Source: CAYLJJ01 sp964384025 (GTDB lineage: Bacteria; Myxococcota_A; Bradymonadia; UBA7976; UBA1532). From it: a stretch of DNA of 64,000 nucleotides. This document shows positions 52,012 through 59,932 of the stretch, one piece after another. The position numbers were made by a program, and so were the translations under genes. Location of the stretch: NCBI GenBank assembly GCA_964384025.1, contig CAYLJJ010000016.1:19376-83375 (forward strand), given 5' to 3'. Under the pieces are notes generated by a model. It was given only the letters and a program-made list of their open reading frames with translations, searched no databases and was not told the DNA's origin. The stretch's first letter is position 1. The number at the start of each line of letters is the position of its first letter.

Positions 52012-52380
52012 ATGTCGGTGAAGAACAAGAGGGTGACAGCTCGACTTCGTAGAAAGCGAGCCATTAGAAAGCGCCTCTCTGGCAATATGGAGCGTCCGAG
52101 GCTAAGCGTCTTTCGCTCCAGCCTACACATCTATGCTCAGGTGATCGATGACAGTCGAGGGGTTACCCTGGCTGCGGCCTCCAGTAAGAGCAAAGAGTTG
52201 GCTGAGCAGATCACAAATCTGAAGCCTGTGGATGTGGCCAAGGTTGTGGGCAAGGCGATCGCAGAGCGCTGCATCGGCCTTGATATTTCGCGAGTTGTCT
52301 TTGATCGCAACGGCTTTATCTATCACGGTCGAGTTAAGGCGGTCGCAGATGGTGCTCGAGAGTCGGGTTTGCTCTTCTGA
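52012..52380 (+). CDS. rplR: 50S ribosomal protein L18
   Basis: 122 residues. 5S rRNA-binding protein of the central protuberance; RKRLSGNMERPRLSVFRSS then IYAQVIDDSRGVTLAAASS are typical, as is the ending FDRNGFIYHGRVKAVADGAR. GGAGG precedes the ATG. It is followed not by a tight rpsE but by a 199-base gap with a terminator-like hairpin and a promoter. Confidence 0.96.
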   Translation: MSVKNKRVTARLRRKRAIRKRLSGNMERPRLSVFRSSLHIYAQVIDDSRGVTLAAASSKSKELAEQITNLKPVDVAKVVGKAIAERCIGLDISRVVFDRNGFIYHGRVKAVADGARESGLLF

Positions 52381-52449
52381 GCGTCCCAGAGTGCTCAGAG
52401 CCTAGAATCTCGTCGTTAGAGAAGCATCCAAAGAGTAGAAGAGAAGAAA

Positions 52450-52471
52450 GGGCAGAGAACTCTGCCCTCTT
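52450..52471 (+). terminator. Possible terminator after rplR
   Basis: GGGCAGA (52450-52456), GAAC loop, TCTGCCC (52461-52467), followed by a short mixed T stretch (TCTTT). It is a stable perfect stem, but the T tract is weak, so partial termination or pausing is likely. Confidence 0.55.
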
Positions 52472-52490
52472 TGCTGTAGCAAAGAAGCAG

Positions 52491-52519
52491 TTGACAATCC
52501 AATAACGGTTGGGTTAAAA
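52491..52519 (+). promoter_or_regulatory. Promoter before rpsE
   Basis: Perfect TTGACA (52491-52496) and TTAAAA (52514-52519) with a 17-base spacer, 61 bases upstream of rpsE. With the hairpin just upstream it makes rpsE-rpmD-rplO-secY-adk and onward a separate transcription unit. Confidence 0.7.
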
Positions 52520-52579
52520 GGCCGCGCTCCTCATGGGGTTTCCTTTCGAATCAACCAACCGTGCTAATGGAGCATAAAA

Positions 52580-53089
52580 TTGGCGGTGCTCAAAGAAAAC
52601 GAACAAGAGCTGATCGACAAGGTCATCAGCATCAACCGCGTCGCCAAGGTCGTTAAAGGCGGCCGACGCTTCAGCTTTAGCGCGCTTGTCGTGGTCGGTG
52701 ACGGCCAGGGCAAGGTCGGTGTTGGGCTGGGGAAGGCGAACGAGGTCCCTGAAGCGATCCGCAAAGGAAACGAAAAGGCCCGCCGGAACATGTTTGATGT
52801 GCCGATCATCAACGGCACCATCCCACATGAGATCCAGGGGCACCACGGAGCCGGTAAGGTTCTCCTCCGGCCCGCCAGTGCGGGTACGGGAGTGATCGCA
52901 GGTGGACCCGTACGAGCGGTCCTTGAGGCGGCTGGGGTCAGCAACGTCCTCACCAAGTCTCTTGGGACCAACAACAAGATCAACATGGTCCGCGCCACGG
53001 TGATCGCGCTCCAAGAGTTGGTTTCTCCTGAGGAGATGGCCGCTCGTCGCGGAAAGAGCGTCGAGGAGCTGGGGCACAGGTTGTCCTGA
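52580..53089 (+). CDS. rpsE: 30S ribosomal protein S5
   Basis: 169 residues from a TTG start (GGAG eight bases before); an ATG at 52566 is out of frame, and an in-frame GTG at 52586 is a lesser alternative. S5 lies at the mRNA entry channel and affects fidelity. Conserved: VAKVVKGGRRFSFSALVVVG, GVGLGKANEVPEAIRKGNE, and the RPASAGTGVIAGGPVRAVLE loop. It is the first gene after an internal promoter that splits the spc operon. Confidence 0.95.
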   Translation: MAVLKENEQELIDKVISINRVAKVVKGGRRFSFSALVVVGDGQGKVGVGLGKANEVPEAIRKGNEKARRNMFDVPIINGTIPHEIQGHHGAGKVLLRPASAGTGVIAGGPVRAVLEAAGVSNVLTKSLGTNNKINMVRATVIALQELVSPEEMAARRGKSVEELGHRLS

Positions 53090-53111
53090 GCCTCTGAGGG
53101 GAGTAGAGACC

Positions 53112-53294
53112 ATGAAGATCAGCGTGATCCAGAGGAAGAGCGGCATCGGGCGTCGAAAGAGCCAACGAGAGACCTTAAGAGGTCTGGGCCTGACCCGCAT
53201 GAACCGGGAGCGTATCCTGGAAGATACTCCAGCCATCAGAGGCATGATCAAGAAGGTCGCGCATCTGGTGGAATGGCGGGCAATCGACGGGTGA
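53112..53294 (+). CDS. rpmD: 50S ribosomal protein L30
   Basis: 60 residues: MKISVIQRKSGIGRRKSQRE, then TLRGLGLTRMNRERILEDTP, the standard small L30. It binds the 23S/5S region. It sits 22 bases after rpsE and four bases before the rplO ATG. Confidence 0.93.
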   Translation: MKISVIQRKSGIGRRKSQRETLRGLGLTRMNRERILEDTPAIRGMIKKVAHLVEWRAIDG

Positions 53295-53298
53295 ATCG

Positions 53299-53745
53299 AT
53301 GAACGAACTCAGCAATCTACGCCCTCCAAAGGGGGCGAACCACAAGAAGAAGCGGGTGGGTCGAGGTGAATCCTCTGGTTGGGGAAAGACCTCGGGCACT
53401 GGTCACGGTGGGCAGAAGTCCCGCAGTGGCAACAGCAAGCCACGCCGAGGCTTTGAGGGGGGGCAGATGCCCCTGGCTCGACGCCTCCCCAAGCGAGGCT
53501 TCTACAGCCGCAATCGGGTGGAGTATGCCATCGTCAACATCGGCCAGCTTCAGCTCTTTGAAGCGGGCGCTGTAGTCGATATGGACTCTCTCAGAGCGAG
53601 GGGTCTTCTCAAGAAGGGGCGCGACCTGCTCAAGATCCTTGGAGATGGTGAGATCAGCTCCGGGGTGACAGTTCGCGCACATAAGTTCAGCAAGTCGGCG
53701 GTGGAGAAAATCACCGCAGCCGGCGGCACTGTCGAACTCATCTAG
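53299..53745 (+). CDS. rplO: 50S ribosomal protein L15
   Basis: 148 residues. The Gly-rich N-terminal tail (GRGESSGWGKTSGTGHGGQK, then SRSGNSKPRRGFEGGQMPL) and ARRLPKRGFYSRNRVEYAIV are diagnostic. L15 is a late assembly protein of the 50S subunit. ATG lies four bases after the rpmD stop; secY follows after 20 bases. Confidence 0.96.
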   Translation: MNELSNLRPPKGANHKKKRVGRGESSGWGKTSGTGHGGQKSRSGNSKPRRGFEGGQMPLARRLPKRGFYSRNRVEYAIVNIGQLQLFEAGAVVDMDSLRARGLLKKGRDLLKILGDGEISSGVTVRAHKFSKSAVEKITAAGGTVELI

Positions 53746-53765
53746 GCCTGAAAGGCGGGCTCGTC

Positions 53766-55097
53766 TTGGGCATTATCTTCAAGATCTTCCGGATCACAGA
53801 ACTTCGAAAGCGCATCCTGCTGACGCTCTCTCTGTTGGCGGTTTATCGGATTGGGGTCTTTGTGACCTTACCTGGTGTGGATCGCAACGCGATGGCCAAA
53901 TTTATGGCTACACAGCAGGGAGGTTTTTTGGGCCTCTTCAACATGTTCAGTGGAGGCGCGATTGAGCAACTGAGTGTTTTTGCGCTGGGGATTATGCCCT
54001 ACATCTCAGCCTCCATCATATTTCAGCTTCTGACAGTGGTGATCCCCACCCTGGACAAGTTGAATAAGGAGGGCGATCAGGGACGCAAGAAGATCAACCA
54101 ATGGACACGTTACTCCACTATGGTGTTGGCCTCCGTCCAGGGTTTCTTTATCGCGCTCTACCTGGAAAACCTGAATGTCTCCAGTGGCGCGGGTCAGATA
54201 GTCCATGATCCAGGCTCCTTTGCGTTTCGCTTTATGACAGTCCTCACTCTGGCGACAGGGACTGCCTTTATCATGTGGTTGGGTGAGCAGATCACCGAGC
54301 GTGGTATCGGTAACGGTATGAGCCTGATCATTATGGCAGGCATCATCGCTGGACTTCCTGATGCCCTATTGCAGACCAAGCAGATGGTGGCCAGCCAGCA
54401 GATGTCACTCTTTGAGTTGTTGGCCTTAGGTGCCATCGTCTTTGGAGTAATCGCGGCGATCGTCTTTATGGAGCGTGGACAGCGGAGGATCCCAGTTCAA
54501 TACGCTAAACGTCTGGTAGGCAATCGTGTCGGTGCGGCTCAGAGCACACATCTGCCTCTCAGAGTGAATATGGCAGGAGTCATTCCTCCCATCTTTGCCT
54601 CCTCTATCCTGATGTTCCCCGCGACCATCGCGAGTTGGACTGAGGCGGGATGGATGCAGGCGATTCAGAACGCATTGATGCCGGGCGACTGGCGCTATAT
54701 GATCGTCTACTCGGTATTGATCATCTTCTTCTGTTTCTTCTACACCGCAGTGATGTTTAATCCTGTAGATGTAGCTGAGAATCTGAAAAAGTATGGGGGA
54801 TATATCCCAGGAATTCGCCCTGGAACTCATACAGCGGAATATATCGATCACGTCCTGACCCGCCTCACCGTGGGGGGCGCTCTCTATGTGACCGCAGTCT
54901 GTGTCCTCCCTATGATCATTCAGGATGAGTTTAAGGTCTCCTTCTACTTTGGAGGCACATCGCTCTTGATTATCGTCTCGGTGGCTCTGGATACTATGCA
55001 ACAGATTGAGAGTCACTTTATCACTCAGAATTACGAACTCGACGACGATAAGTCCAAGAGCCCTCGAATTCGAGACCGACGTGGAGCAACGACTTGA
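53766..55097 (+). CDS. secY: Preprotein translocase subunit SecY
   Basis: 443 residues, the E. coli length, with about ten membrane helices. It starts at a TTG (MGIIFKIFRITELRKRIL). The channel of the Sec translocon; partners SecE (30126) and SecG. Typical segments: YRIGVFVTLPGVDRNAMAK, GIMPYISASIIFQLLTVVIP, and FNPVDVAENLKKYGGYIPGI with RPGTHTAEYIDHVLTRLT. A TTG start may moderate expression. adk starts one base after its stop. Confidence 0.96.
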   Translation: MGIIFKIFRITELRKRILLTLSLLAVYRIGVFVTLPGVDRNAMAKFMATQQGGFLGLFNMFSGGAIEQLSVFALGIMPYISASIIFQLLTVVIPTLDKLNKEGDQGRKKINQWTRYSTMVLASVQGFFIALYLENLNVSSGAGQIVHDPGSFAFRFMTVLTLATGTAFIMWLGEQITERGIGNGMSLIIMAGIIAGLPDALLQTKQMVASQQMSLFELLALGAIVFGVIAAIVFMERGQRRIPVQYAKRLVGNRVGAAQSTHLPLRVNMAGVIPPIFASSILMFPATIASWTEAGWMQAIQNALMPGDWRYMIVYSVLIIFFCFFYTAVMFNPVDVAENLKKYGGYIPGIRPGTHTAEYIDHVLTRLTVGGALYVTAVCVLPMIIQDEFKVSFYFGGTSLLIIVSVALDTMQQIESHFITQNYELDDDKSKSPRIRDRRGATT

Positions 55098-55098
55098 G

Positions 55099-55737
55099 AT
55101 GAAAGCCAAAAAACTCATCCTGCTGGGACCCCCTGGCGCGGGTAAGGGTACCCAATCTCTTAAATTGATTGAGACTCTTGGGATCCCACAGATTTCTACA
55201 GGAGATCTCCTGCGTGCGGCACTGGCTGCAGGAACCTCGTTAGGCAAAGAAGCTCGTTCCTATATGGATGCGGGCCAACTCGTGCCGGATGAGTTGGTTT
55301 TTGCTCTGCTTCAAAAGCGTCTACAACAAGATGACGCTCGGGATGGTTACGTCTTAGACGGCTTTCCCCGTAACAAAACCCAGGCTGAGGCTTTGAAGAT
55401 CCACAATATCTGGATCGATCGAGTGATCAACCTTCATGTGCCCGATCAGCAGCTCATTGAGAGGCTCTCAGGTCGAAGAATTTGCCGAAACTGTGGTGCC
55501 AGTTACCATCAGTTTTTTAAGCCCAGCAAGCTTGAAGGTGTATGTGATCATTGTGGTGGAGAGATGTATCAAAGGGCTGATGATAAAGCTGAAATCATCG
55601 CTCATCGCCTCTCTGTTTACCACAAGCACACTATGCCTCTGATCTCATTTTTTGAAGACGCAGCTCTTCTGCGCTCTGTAGATGGGACAGGAAATGTTGA
55701 TACAGTCTCAGGGGCTATATTGAACGCTCTTGAGTAA
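55099..55737 (+). CDS. adk: Adenylate kinase, zinc-binding LID type
   Basis: 212 residues from ATG 55099 (MKAKKLILLGPPGAGKGTQ); a longer frame starting inside secY is rejected. It interconverts ATP+AMP and 2 ADP. Visible: P loop GPPGAGKGTQ, AMP-binding QISTGDLLRAAL, GYVLDGFPRN, and a LID with four Cys (CRNCG and CDHCGG, about residues 130-153) that binds zinc in related enzymes. Usual secY-adk neighbours; map and infA, which often follow, are absent. Confidence 0.96.
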   Translation: MKAKKLILLGPPGAGKGTQSLKLIETLGIPQISTGDLLRAALAAGTSLGKEARSYMDAGQLVPDELVFALLQKRLQQDDARDGYVLDGFPRNKTQAEALKIHNIWIDRVINLHVPDQQLIERLSGRRICRNCGASYHQFFKPSKLEGVCDHCGGEMYQRADDKAEIIAHRLSVYHKHTMPLISFFEDAALLRSVDGTGNVDTVSGAILNALE

Positions 55738-55747
55738 AGAGTGATTA

Positions 55748-55768
55748 GGCCTGGCGCGCGGTCAGGCC
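55748..55768 (+). promoter_or_regulatory. Hairpin in place of map-infA
   Basis: GGCCTG (55748-55753) pairs with CAGGCC (55763-55768) in the short adk-rpmJ gap. A second small stem TGCC/GGCA follows. The gap (66 bases) has no gene. Confidence 0.4.
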
Positions 55769-55803
55769 CGCACGGATGCCTGTGGGGCACCCAAGGAGAA
55801 GTC

Positions 55804-55917
55804 ATGAAGGTGCGTGCGTCCGTTAAGCGGATTTGTGAGAAATGTAAGGTGATTCGACGACATGGTCGTGTGAGGGTCATCTGTGAAAATCCCCGCCATA
55901 AACAGCGCCAAGGCTGA
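55804..55917 (+). CDS. rpmJ: 50S ribosomal protein L36
   Basis: 37 residues (MKVRASVKRICEKCKVIRR, then HGRVRVICENPRHKQRQG), too short for routine ORF cutoffs. C11, C14, C27 and H32 form the zinc site, so this is the zinc-binding form. GGAGAAGTC precedes the ATG. It lies between adk and rpsM, 21 bases before rpsM, where infA would normally come just before it. Confidence 0.95.
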   Translation: MKVRASVKRICEKCKVIRRHGRVRVICENPRHKQRQG

Positions 55918-55937
55918 CAGGGGGAGGAGCGAGGATC

Positions 55938-56306
55938 ATGGCTCGTATTTCCGGTGTAGACCTTCCGCGCAATAAGCGGATCGTTGTCGCCTTGACCTAT
56001 ATCCACGGCATTGGCCGCACCATCTCCCAGAAGATTCTGGATGAGTGTGGCATTGATCCGGACACGAGGACCCACCGCCTTTCAGACGGTGATGTCCGCA
56101 AGATTCGGACAGTCATCGACGAGTCGGTGAAGGTTGAAGGTGACCTGCGACGTGAAGTTCAACTCAACATCAAACGATTGATGGATTTGGGTTGTTATCG
56201 CGGCCTGCGACATCGGAGAGGCCTACCGGTTCGAGGACAACGAACTCGTACGAACGCAAGGACTCGAAAAGGGCCCCGACGCATCGTAAGCCGGAAGAAG
56301 AAGTAA
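55938..56306 (+). CDS. rpsM: 30S ribosomal protein S13
   Basis: 122 residues. MARISGVDLPRNKRIVVALT, YIHGIGRTISQKILDECGI and RGLRHRRGLPVRGQRTRTNA are typical. S13 bridges the 30S head to L5 and touches P-site tRNA. It begins the alpha operon part of the cluster; rpsK follows nine bases later. Confidence 0.97.
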   Translation: MARISGVDLPRNKRIVVALTYIHGIGRTISQKILDECGIDPDTRTHRLSDGDVRKIRTVIDESVKVEGDLRREVQLNIKRLMDLGCYRGLRHRRGLPVRGQRTRTNARTRKGPRRIVSRKKK

Positions 56307-56315
56307 AAAAGCACC

Positions 56316-56711
56316 ATGGCCAAATACTCCTCCAATAAGAGTGGCAAGAGGAAGGTTCGCAAGAACGTCCAGTCGGGCATCGCCCACGTTCGTGCCACCT
56401 TCAACAACACCATCATCACCATCACTGACGTTCAAGGGAACGCCATCGCTTGGTCATCAGCAGGCTCAAAGGGCTTTAAGGGCAGTCGTAAGAGCACTGC
56501 CTTTGCTGCCCAGCTCGCCGCTGAAGAGGCTGCGCGTAAGGCCCAGGAGCATGGGATGCGCTCCATCGGTGTCTATGTGAGCGGTCCTGGCGCAGGTCGA
56601 GAGGCGGCACTTCGCTCTCTGGCCAACTCAGGCTTTAAGGTGACCCACATCCGTGATGTGACACCCATCCCCCACAACGGCTGCCGTCCTCCAAAGCGGC
56701 GGCGGGTCTGA
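56316..56711 (+). CDS. rpsK: 30S ribosomal protein S11
   Basis: 131 residues. HVRATFNNTIITITDVQGNA and IAWSSAGSKGFKGSRKSTAF, ending with PIPHNGCRPPKRRRV, are diagnostic. S11 lies on the 30S platform near the E site and the mRNA exit. Located between rpsM and rpsD, with an 11-base gap to the latter. Confidence 0.97.
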   Translation: MAKYSSNKSGKRKVRKNVQSGIAHVRATFNNTIITITDVQGNAIAWSSAGSKGFKGSRKSTAFAAQLAAEEAARKAQEHGMRSIGVYVSGPGAGREAALRSLANSGFKVTHIRDVTPIPHNGCRPPKRRRV

Positions 56712-56722
56712 GGAGATAGAGA

Positions 56723-57343
56723 ATGGCTCGCTATTCAGGTGCGGTCTGTCGCCTTTGCCGACGGGAGGCCACCAAGCTCTTTCTGAAGGGGGAGCGCTGC
56801 TTCACCGACAAATGCTCCTTTGAGCGGCGCCCCTATCCACCTGGCCAGCATGGTCAGGGTCGGATGCGCCCGAGTAACTATCGTGAGCAGCTTCGCGAGA
56901 AGCAGAAGGTTAAGCGCATCTACGGAGTTTTGGAGAAGCAGTTCTTTCTCTACTTTGAGCGCGCTGATCGAATGCGTGGAGTCACAGGCGAGAACCTTCT
57001 GGGTATCTTGGAGAAGCGCCTGGACAATATGGTCTACCGTTTGGGGATGGCCAGCAGTCGCTCTGAGGCGCGACAGCTGGTTCGTCACAACCATTTTCGG
57101 GTCAACGGCCACAAAGCAAATATCCCCTCCATGCAGCTGGGTGAGGGGGATGTGATTGAGGTCAAAGAGGGCAGTCGGAAGCTGAAGTGCATCATGACCG
57201 CTCTGGAGGCTTCCAGCCGTCAACTCTCCTGGTTGGAGTTGGACAAGGCTAAGTTTAAAGGAGTGATCCGGGGTGAGCCCATCCGTGAGGAGTTGACCCT
57301 CCCCATCGATGAGCAGCTCATCGTGGAGCTTTACAGTAAGTAA
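56723..57343 (+). CDS. rpsD: 30S ribosomal protein S4, zinc-binding form
   Basis: 206 residues, as in E. coli. The N terminus has four Cys (C9, C12, C26, C31; CRLCRRE and RCFTDKC), so it is the zinc-binding C+ type. The S4 RNA-binding motif (LDNMVYRLGMASSRSEARQL) is intact. S4 nucleates 30S assembly and in several bacteria autoregulates its operon. Downstream of its stop is a strong terminator-like stem before rpoA. Confidence 0.97.
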   Translation: MARYSGAVCRLCRREATKLFLKGERCFTDKCSFERRPYPPGQHGQGRMRPSNYREQLREKQKVKRIYGVLEKQFFLYFERADRMRGVTGENLLGILEKRLDNMVYRLGMASSRSEARQLVRHNHFRVNGHKANIPSMQLGEGDVIEVKEGSRKLKCIMTALEASSRQLSWLELDKAKFKGVIRGEPIREELTLPIDEQLIVELYSK

Positions 57344-57360
57344 AGGCGTCAGCCGCCATC

Positions 57361-57427
57361 AACCCGGTCAAGGAGGACTTCCCAAGCTCAGGAGAGTGCT
57401 TGGGGGGGTGGTCTTACCGGGTTTTTT
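57361..57427 (+). terminator. Attenuator-like hairpin between rpsD and rpoA
   Basis: AACCCGGT (57361-57368) pairs with ACCGGGTT (57416-57423), and inside it CCCAAGC (57381-57387) pairs with GCTTGGG (57398-57404). The stem is followed at once by T4, giving a T6 run. It has the form of an intrinsic terminator, but it lies in the middle of the rpsD-rpoA operon, 21 bases before the rpoA start. Confidence 0.65.
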
Positions 57428-57444
57428 CTCCAGAGGAGAAGTCG

Positions 57445-58452
57445 ATGGAATCCATGGAAATGATCTCCAAGAACTGGCGAAATCTGATCCGCCCCAAGGG
57501 TGTTACGATCCAGTCTCAAACAGAGACTTATGGGAAGTTCGTAGCTGAGCCCCTGGAGCGTGGATTTGGGATCACCCTCGCCAACTCGCTGAGGCGCGTT
57601 CTCCTCTCCTCGATCCAGGGCACCGCGATCACCGCTGTGCGCATCGATGGGGTCCTCTTAGAGTTCCGAAGCATCCCTGATGTTTTAGAGGATGTGACTG
57701 ACATCATCCTGAACCTCAAGCAGGTTCGGCTTAAGATGCACAGCATGGAGCCTAAGGTCCTGCGGATCGAGAAGCAGGGAGAGTGTGTGATCACAGCGGC
57801 AGACATCATCACGGATCCCCAGGTGGAGATCCTCAATGGGGAGCAGCATATCGCCACCCTGGGCGAGAACGGCACCCTGGTGATGGAGCTGACGGTACGC
57901 TCCGGTTTTGGCTACTTCCCAGCCGAGATGAACAAGATGCCCAATATGCCGGTGGGGACCATCCCCATCGACTCCATCTTCAGTCCCATCCGGCGGGTCA
58001 ACTATACGGTGAGCAATGCCCGCGTGGGACACCGAACAGATTATGATCGCATGGTCATGGAGATCTGGACGGATGGCAGCCTGATGCCTGCGGATGCTCT
58101 GGCTTATGGGGCTAAGATCCTCAAGGAGCAGATGAGCATCTTCATCAACTTCGATGAAGAGGCGGAGCCGGAGTATGAGGAGGAGCCTCCTGAGAATGAG
58201 ATCCTCCAAAATGAGAATCTCTATCGCAGCGTAGATGAGCTGGAGCTTTCGGTCAGATCGGCCAACTGCCTCCAGAACGCCAACATCAAGCTGATAGGGG
58301 AGCTGGTACAGAAGACCGAAGCAGAGATGCTCAAGACAAAGAACTTCGGTCGCAAGTCCCTGAGAGAAATCAAAGAAATCCTCGCCACGATGGGGCTCAA
58401 TCTTGGGATGCAGCTGGAAGGCTGGAACCCAGACGCTCGGCGAAACAAGTAG
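57445..58452 (+). CDS. rpoA: DNA-directed RNA polymerase subunit alpha
   Basis: 335 residues from ATG 57445 (MESMEMISKNWRNLIRPKGV), preceded by AGAGGAGAA; an earlier ATG at 57400 lies in the terminator-like stem and is rejected. The N-terminal domain (GFGITLANSLRRVLLSSIQG) drives assembly with beta, and the C-terminal domain (LELSVRSANCLQNANIKLIG, NFGRKSLREIKEIL) binds upstream DNA and activators. The acidic linker around residues 230-255 is longer than in E. coli (329 residues total there). The attenuator before it may tune the supply of alpha. Confidence 0.97.
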   Translation: MESMEMISKNWRNLIRPKGVTIQSQTETYGKFVAEPLERGFGITLANSLRRVLLSSIQGTAITAVRIDGVLLEFRSIPDVLEDVTDIILNLKQVRLKMHSMEPKVLRIEKQGECVITAADIITDPQVEILNGEQHIATLGENGTLVMELTVRSGFGYFPAEMNKMPNMPVGTIPIDSIFSPIRRVNYTVSNARVGHRTDYDRMVMEIWTDGSLMPADALAYGAKILKEQMSIFINFDEEAEPEYEEEPPENEILQNENLYRSVDELELSVRSANCLQNANIKLIGELVQKTEAEMLKTKNFGRKSLREIKEILATMGLNLGMQLEGWNPDARRNK

Positions 58453-58492
58453 AGAGAGGACGCCGGTCTTATAAGCCGGGGGAGAAAAAGCG

Positions 58493-59011
58493 ATGCGTCA
58501 TCGAAAGGCAGGTCGCAAGCTCGGCCGAAATTCCAGCCACCGTAAGGCGATGTTCCGCAATATGGTCACCTCCCTCCTCGAGGAGGAAAGGATCGAGACC
58601 ACTGCGGCAAAAGCGAAGGAGCTTCGCAGGATCGTTGAGCGGCTGATTACCTCGGCTAAGAAAAACGCGATCAGCGTAGTCAACACTGCTGAGTCTGCTG
58701 AGGAGAAGCAGATCTTCAGCGCTCGGAGGGTCGCCGCGGTACGTCAGGCAGCTAAGGTTGTTCGCAACCGTGATGCCCTTCAGATTCTGTTTGGCGATTA
58801 TGCTGAGCGATATAAGGAGAGGCCAGGGGGCTACACCCGCATCGTGCGCAATGGTCGTCGCTTGGGAGACAACGCAGAGATGGCCATCATCGAGCTGATC
58901 CCCAGCAAGGCTGCTTCTCTGGTTGAAGAGACCCCAGAGGTTACTCCTGTTGAAGAGAGTCCCATTGAGAGCAGCCCGTCTCCAAAAGAAGCCCCCGCAG
59001 TAGAGGTTTAA
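58493..59011 (+). CDS. rplQ: 50S ribosomal protein L17 with extended tail
   Basis: 172 residues, about 45 more than E. coli. The core MRHRKAGRKLGRNSSHRKAM, LEEERIETTAAKAKELRRIV and RNGRRLGDNAEMAIIELIP is typical and lies at the tunnel exit. After about residue 140 comes a Pro/Glu/Ser-rich tail (LVEETPEVTPVEESP), probably disordered and of unknown use. It is the last gene of the ribosomal cluster. Confidence 0.95.
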   Translation: MRHRKAGRKLGRNSSHRKAMFRNMVTSLLEEERIETTAAKAKELRRIVERLITSAKKNAISVVNTAESAEEKQIFSARRVAAVRQAAKVVRNRDALQILFGDYAERYKERPGGYTRIVRNGRRLGDNAEMAIIELIPSKAASLVEETPEVTPVEESPIESSPSPKEAPAVEV

Positions 59012-59332
59012 ACCTCCTCTTTAAGCCCTCCACGCTTCAGCCCGCCCAAGCGCTTATACAGAGCAGAGCTTACTCAGACTCTCTCACTCAGAGCCACCAC
59101 AGTAAAACTTCCCCTTCAGCAACTAAGAAAGAGGCAAAAGCCCTCCCTTTGATAGGGCTTGAGGCCCTGTCCGCCTTGACCCTTAAGTCCCTCAACGTAG
59201 AAGCAAAATGAAGCATCATATTCTCCTTTAAACAAAGCTATATCCTTGATTTTTAGGCGAAAATACGATATTCTTGCTTTATGTCTTGGGAAAAAGAGCC
59301 CAAGGAGTAATCCAAAGCTCAAGGAGGGAGAG
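59012..59332. other. Gap after the ribosomal cluster
   Basis: 321 bases. No gene is seen. An AAGCCCT/AGGGCTT stem (59138-59144, 59154-59160) may help end the ribosomal transcript, but it has no T tract. TTGACC at 59176-59181 has only a weak -10 partner. The best promoter is at 59246-59274, just before the next gene. Confidence 0.5.
59246..59274 (+). promoter_or_regulatory. Promoter of the 59333-62803 gene cluster
   Basis: TTGATT (59246-59251) and TATTCT (59269-59274) with a 17-base spacer, in an AT-rich patch 58 bases before the first start codon. Confidence 0.6.
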
Positions 59333-59932
59333 ATGCCTCGAGAGATTGTCCTGGAGTATGAGGGGGGCGTCTCACGCTTCTCTTTTGAGCGGATAGAGCG
59401 CAAGCAGCTCTATGGAGTCAAACAGCGTCTGCGTTTGGATCCCTCAGGTGCCCCCTGTATCCGCAGCGAGCTGACCCCAGATGGAGCCCAGTTGCTGCGG
59501 CCTGGGATGTTAGCCCAGGGCTATTTTTTAGAGGATGGCGCTTGGATTTCAAGCCGTTCTTTGGTGGCTCTCACTGAGGATGGAAGAGAAGCTCCCTATC
59601 AGGCTGGAACCCTAGGCAAGGCTCAAGAGCTGTCGGAGGTTGATCCTCAGGAACTCTTGGATCATCGGATAGAGATGATCTATGCCCTCCAAGCGATCGA
59701 ACAAGATGAGAAGCTGAGGGTGCAGCTTGAGGAGGGCACTCTATTCTCTTTCCCTTTCAGTTACCGAGGAGATTACAAGGGGAGCAGGGCTTTTCTTCTG
59801 CGAAACCAGACAGGTCTTTATGCCCTCGTCGGACGCGGCACAACGCCTCGCTGGTGTGAACTGGAGAGTCCTCCTATCGATGAGCCTGAGGAGGAGAGCT
59901 TTGATGATGACCTCGACTTTGAGATGTTTTGA
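59333..59932 (+). CDS. Uncharacterised protein, first of a four-gene cluster
   Basis: 199 residues from ATG 59333, preceded by AAGGAGGGAG; a longer upstream frame is ignored. I do not recognise a named domain. The N-terminal part (FERIERKQLYGVKQRLRLD, then LLRPGMLAQGYFLEDGAWI) looks like compact beta structure, and the C terminus is very acidic (EEESFDDDLDFEMF). No signal or membrane segment. Its TGA overlaps the next ATG by one base, so the two proteins are made together and may interact. Confidence 0.55.
   Translation: MPREIVLEYEGGVSRFSFERIERKQLYGVKQRLRLDPSGAPCIRSELTPDGAQLLRPGMLAQGYFLEDGAWISSRSLVALTEDGREAPYQAGTLGKAQELSEVDPQELLDHRIEMIYALQAIEQDEKLRVQLEEGTLFSFPFSYRGDYKGSRAFLLRNQTGLYALVGRGTTPRWCELESPPIDEPEEESFDDDLDFEMF

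Noticed and set aside
57400..57444. Earlier ATG start for rpoA
   Set aside because: It lies in the arm of the terminator-like stem; the ATG at 57445 has AGAGGAGAA and fits the family length.
59138..59160. Terminator for the ribosomal cluster
   Set aside because: The 7-bp stem has no following T tract; left as a weak possibility only.
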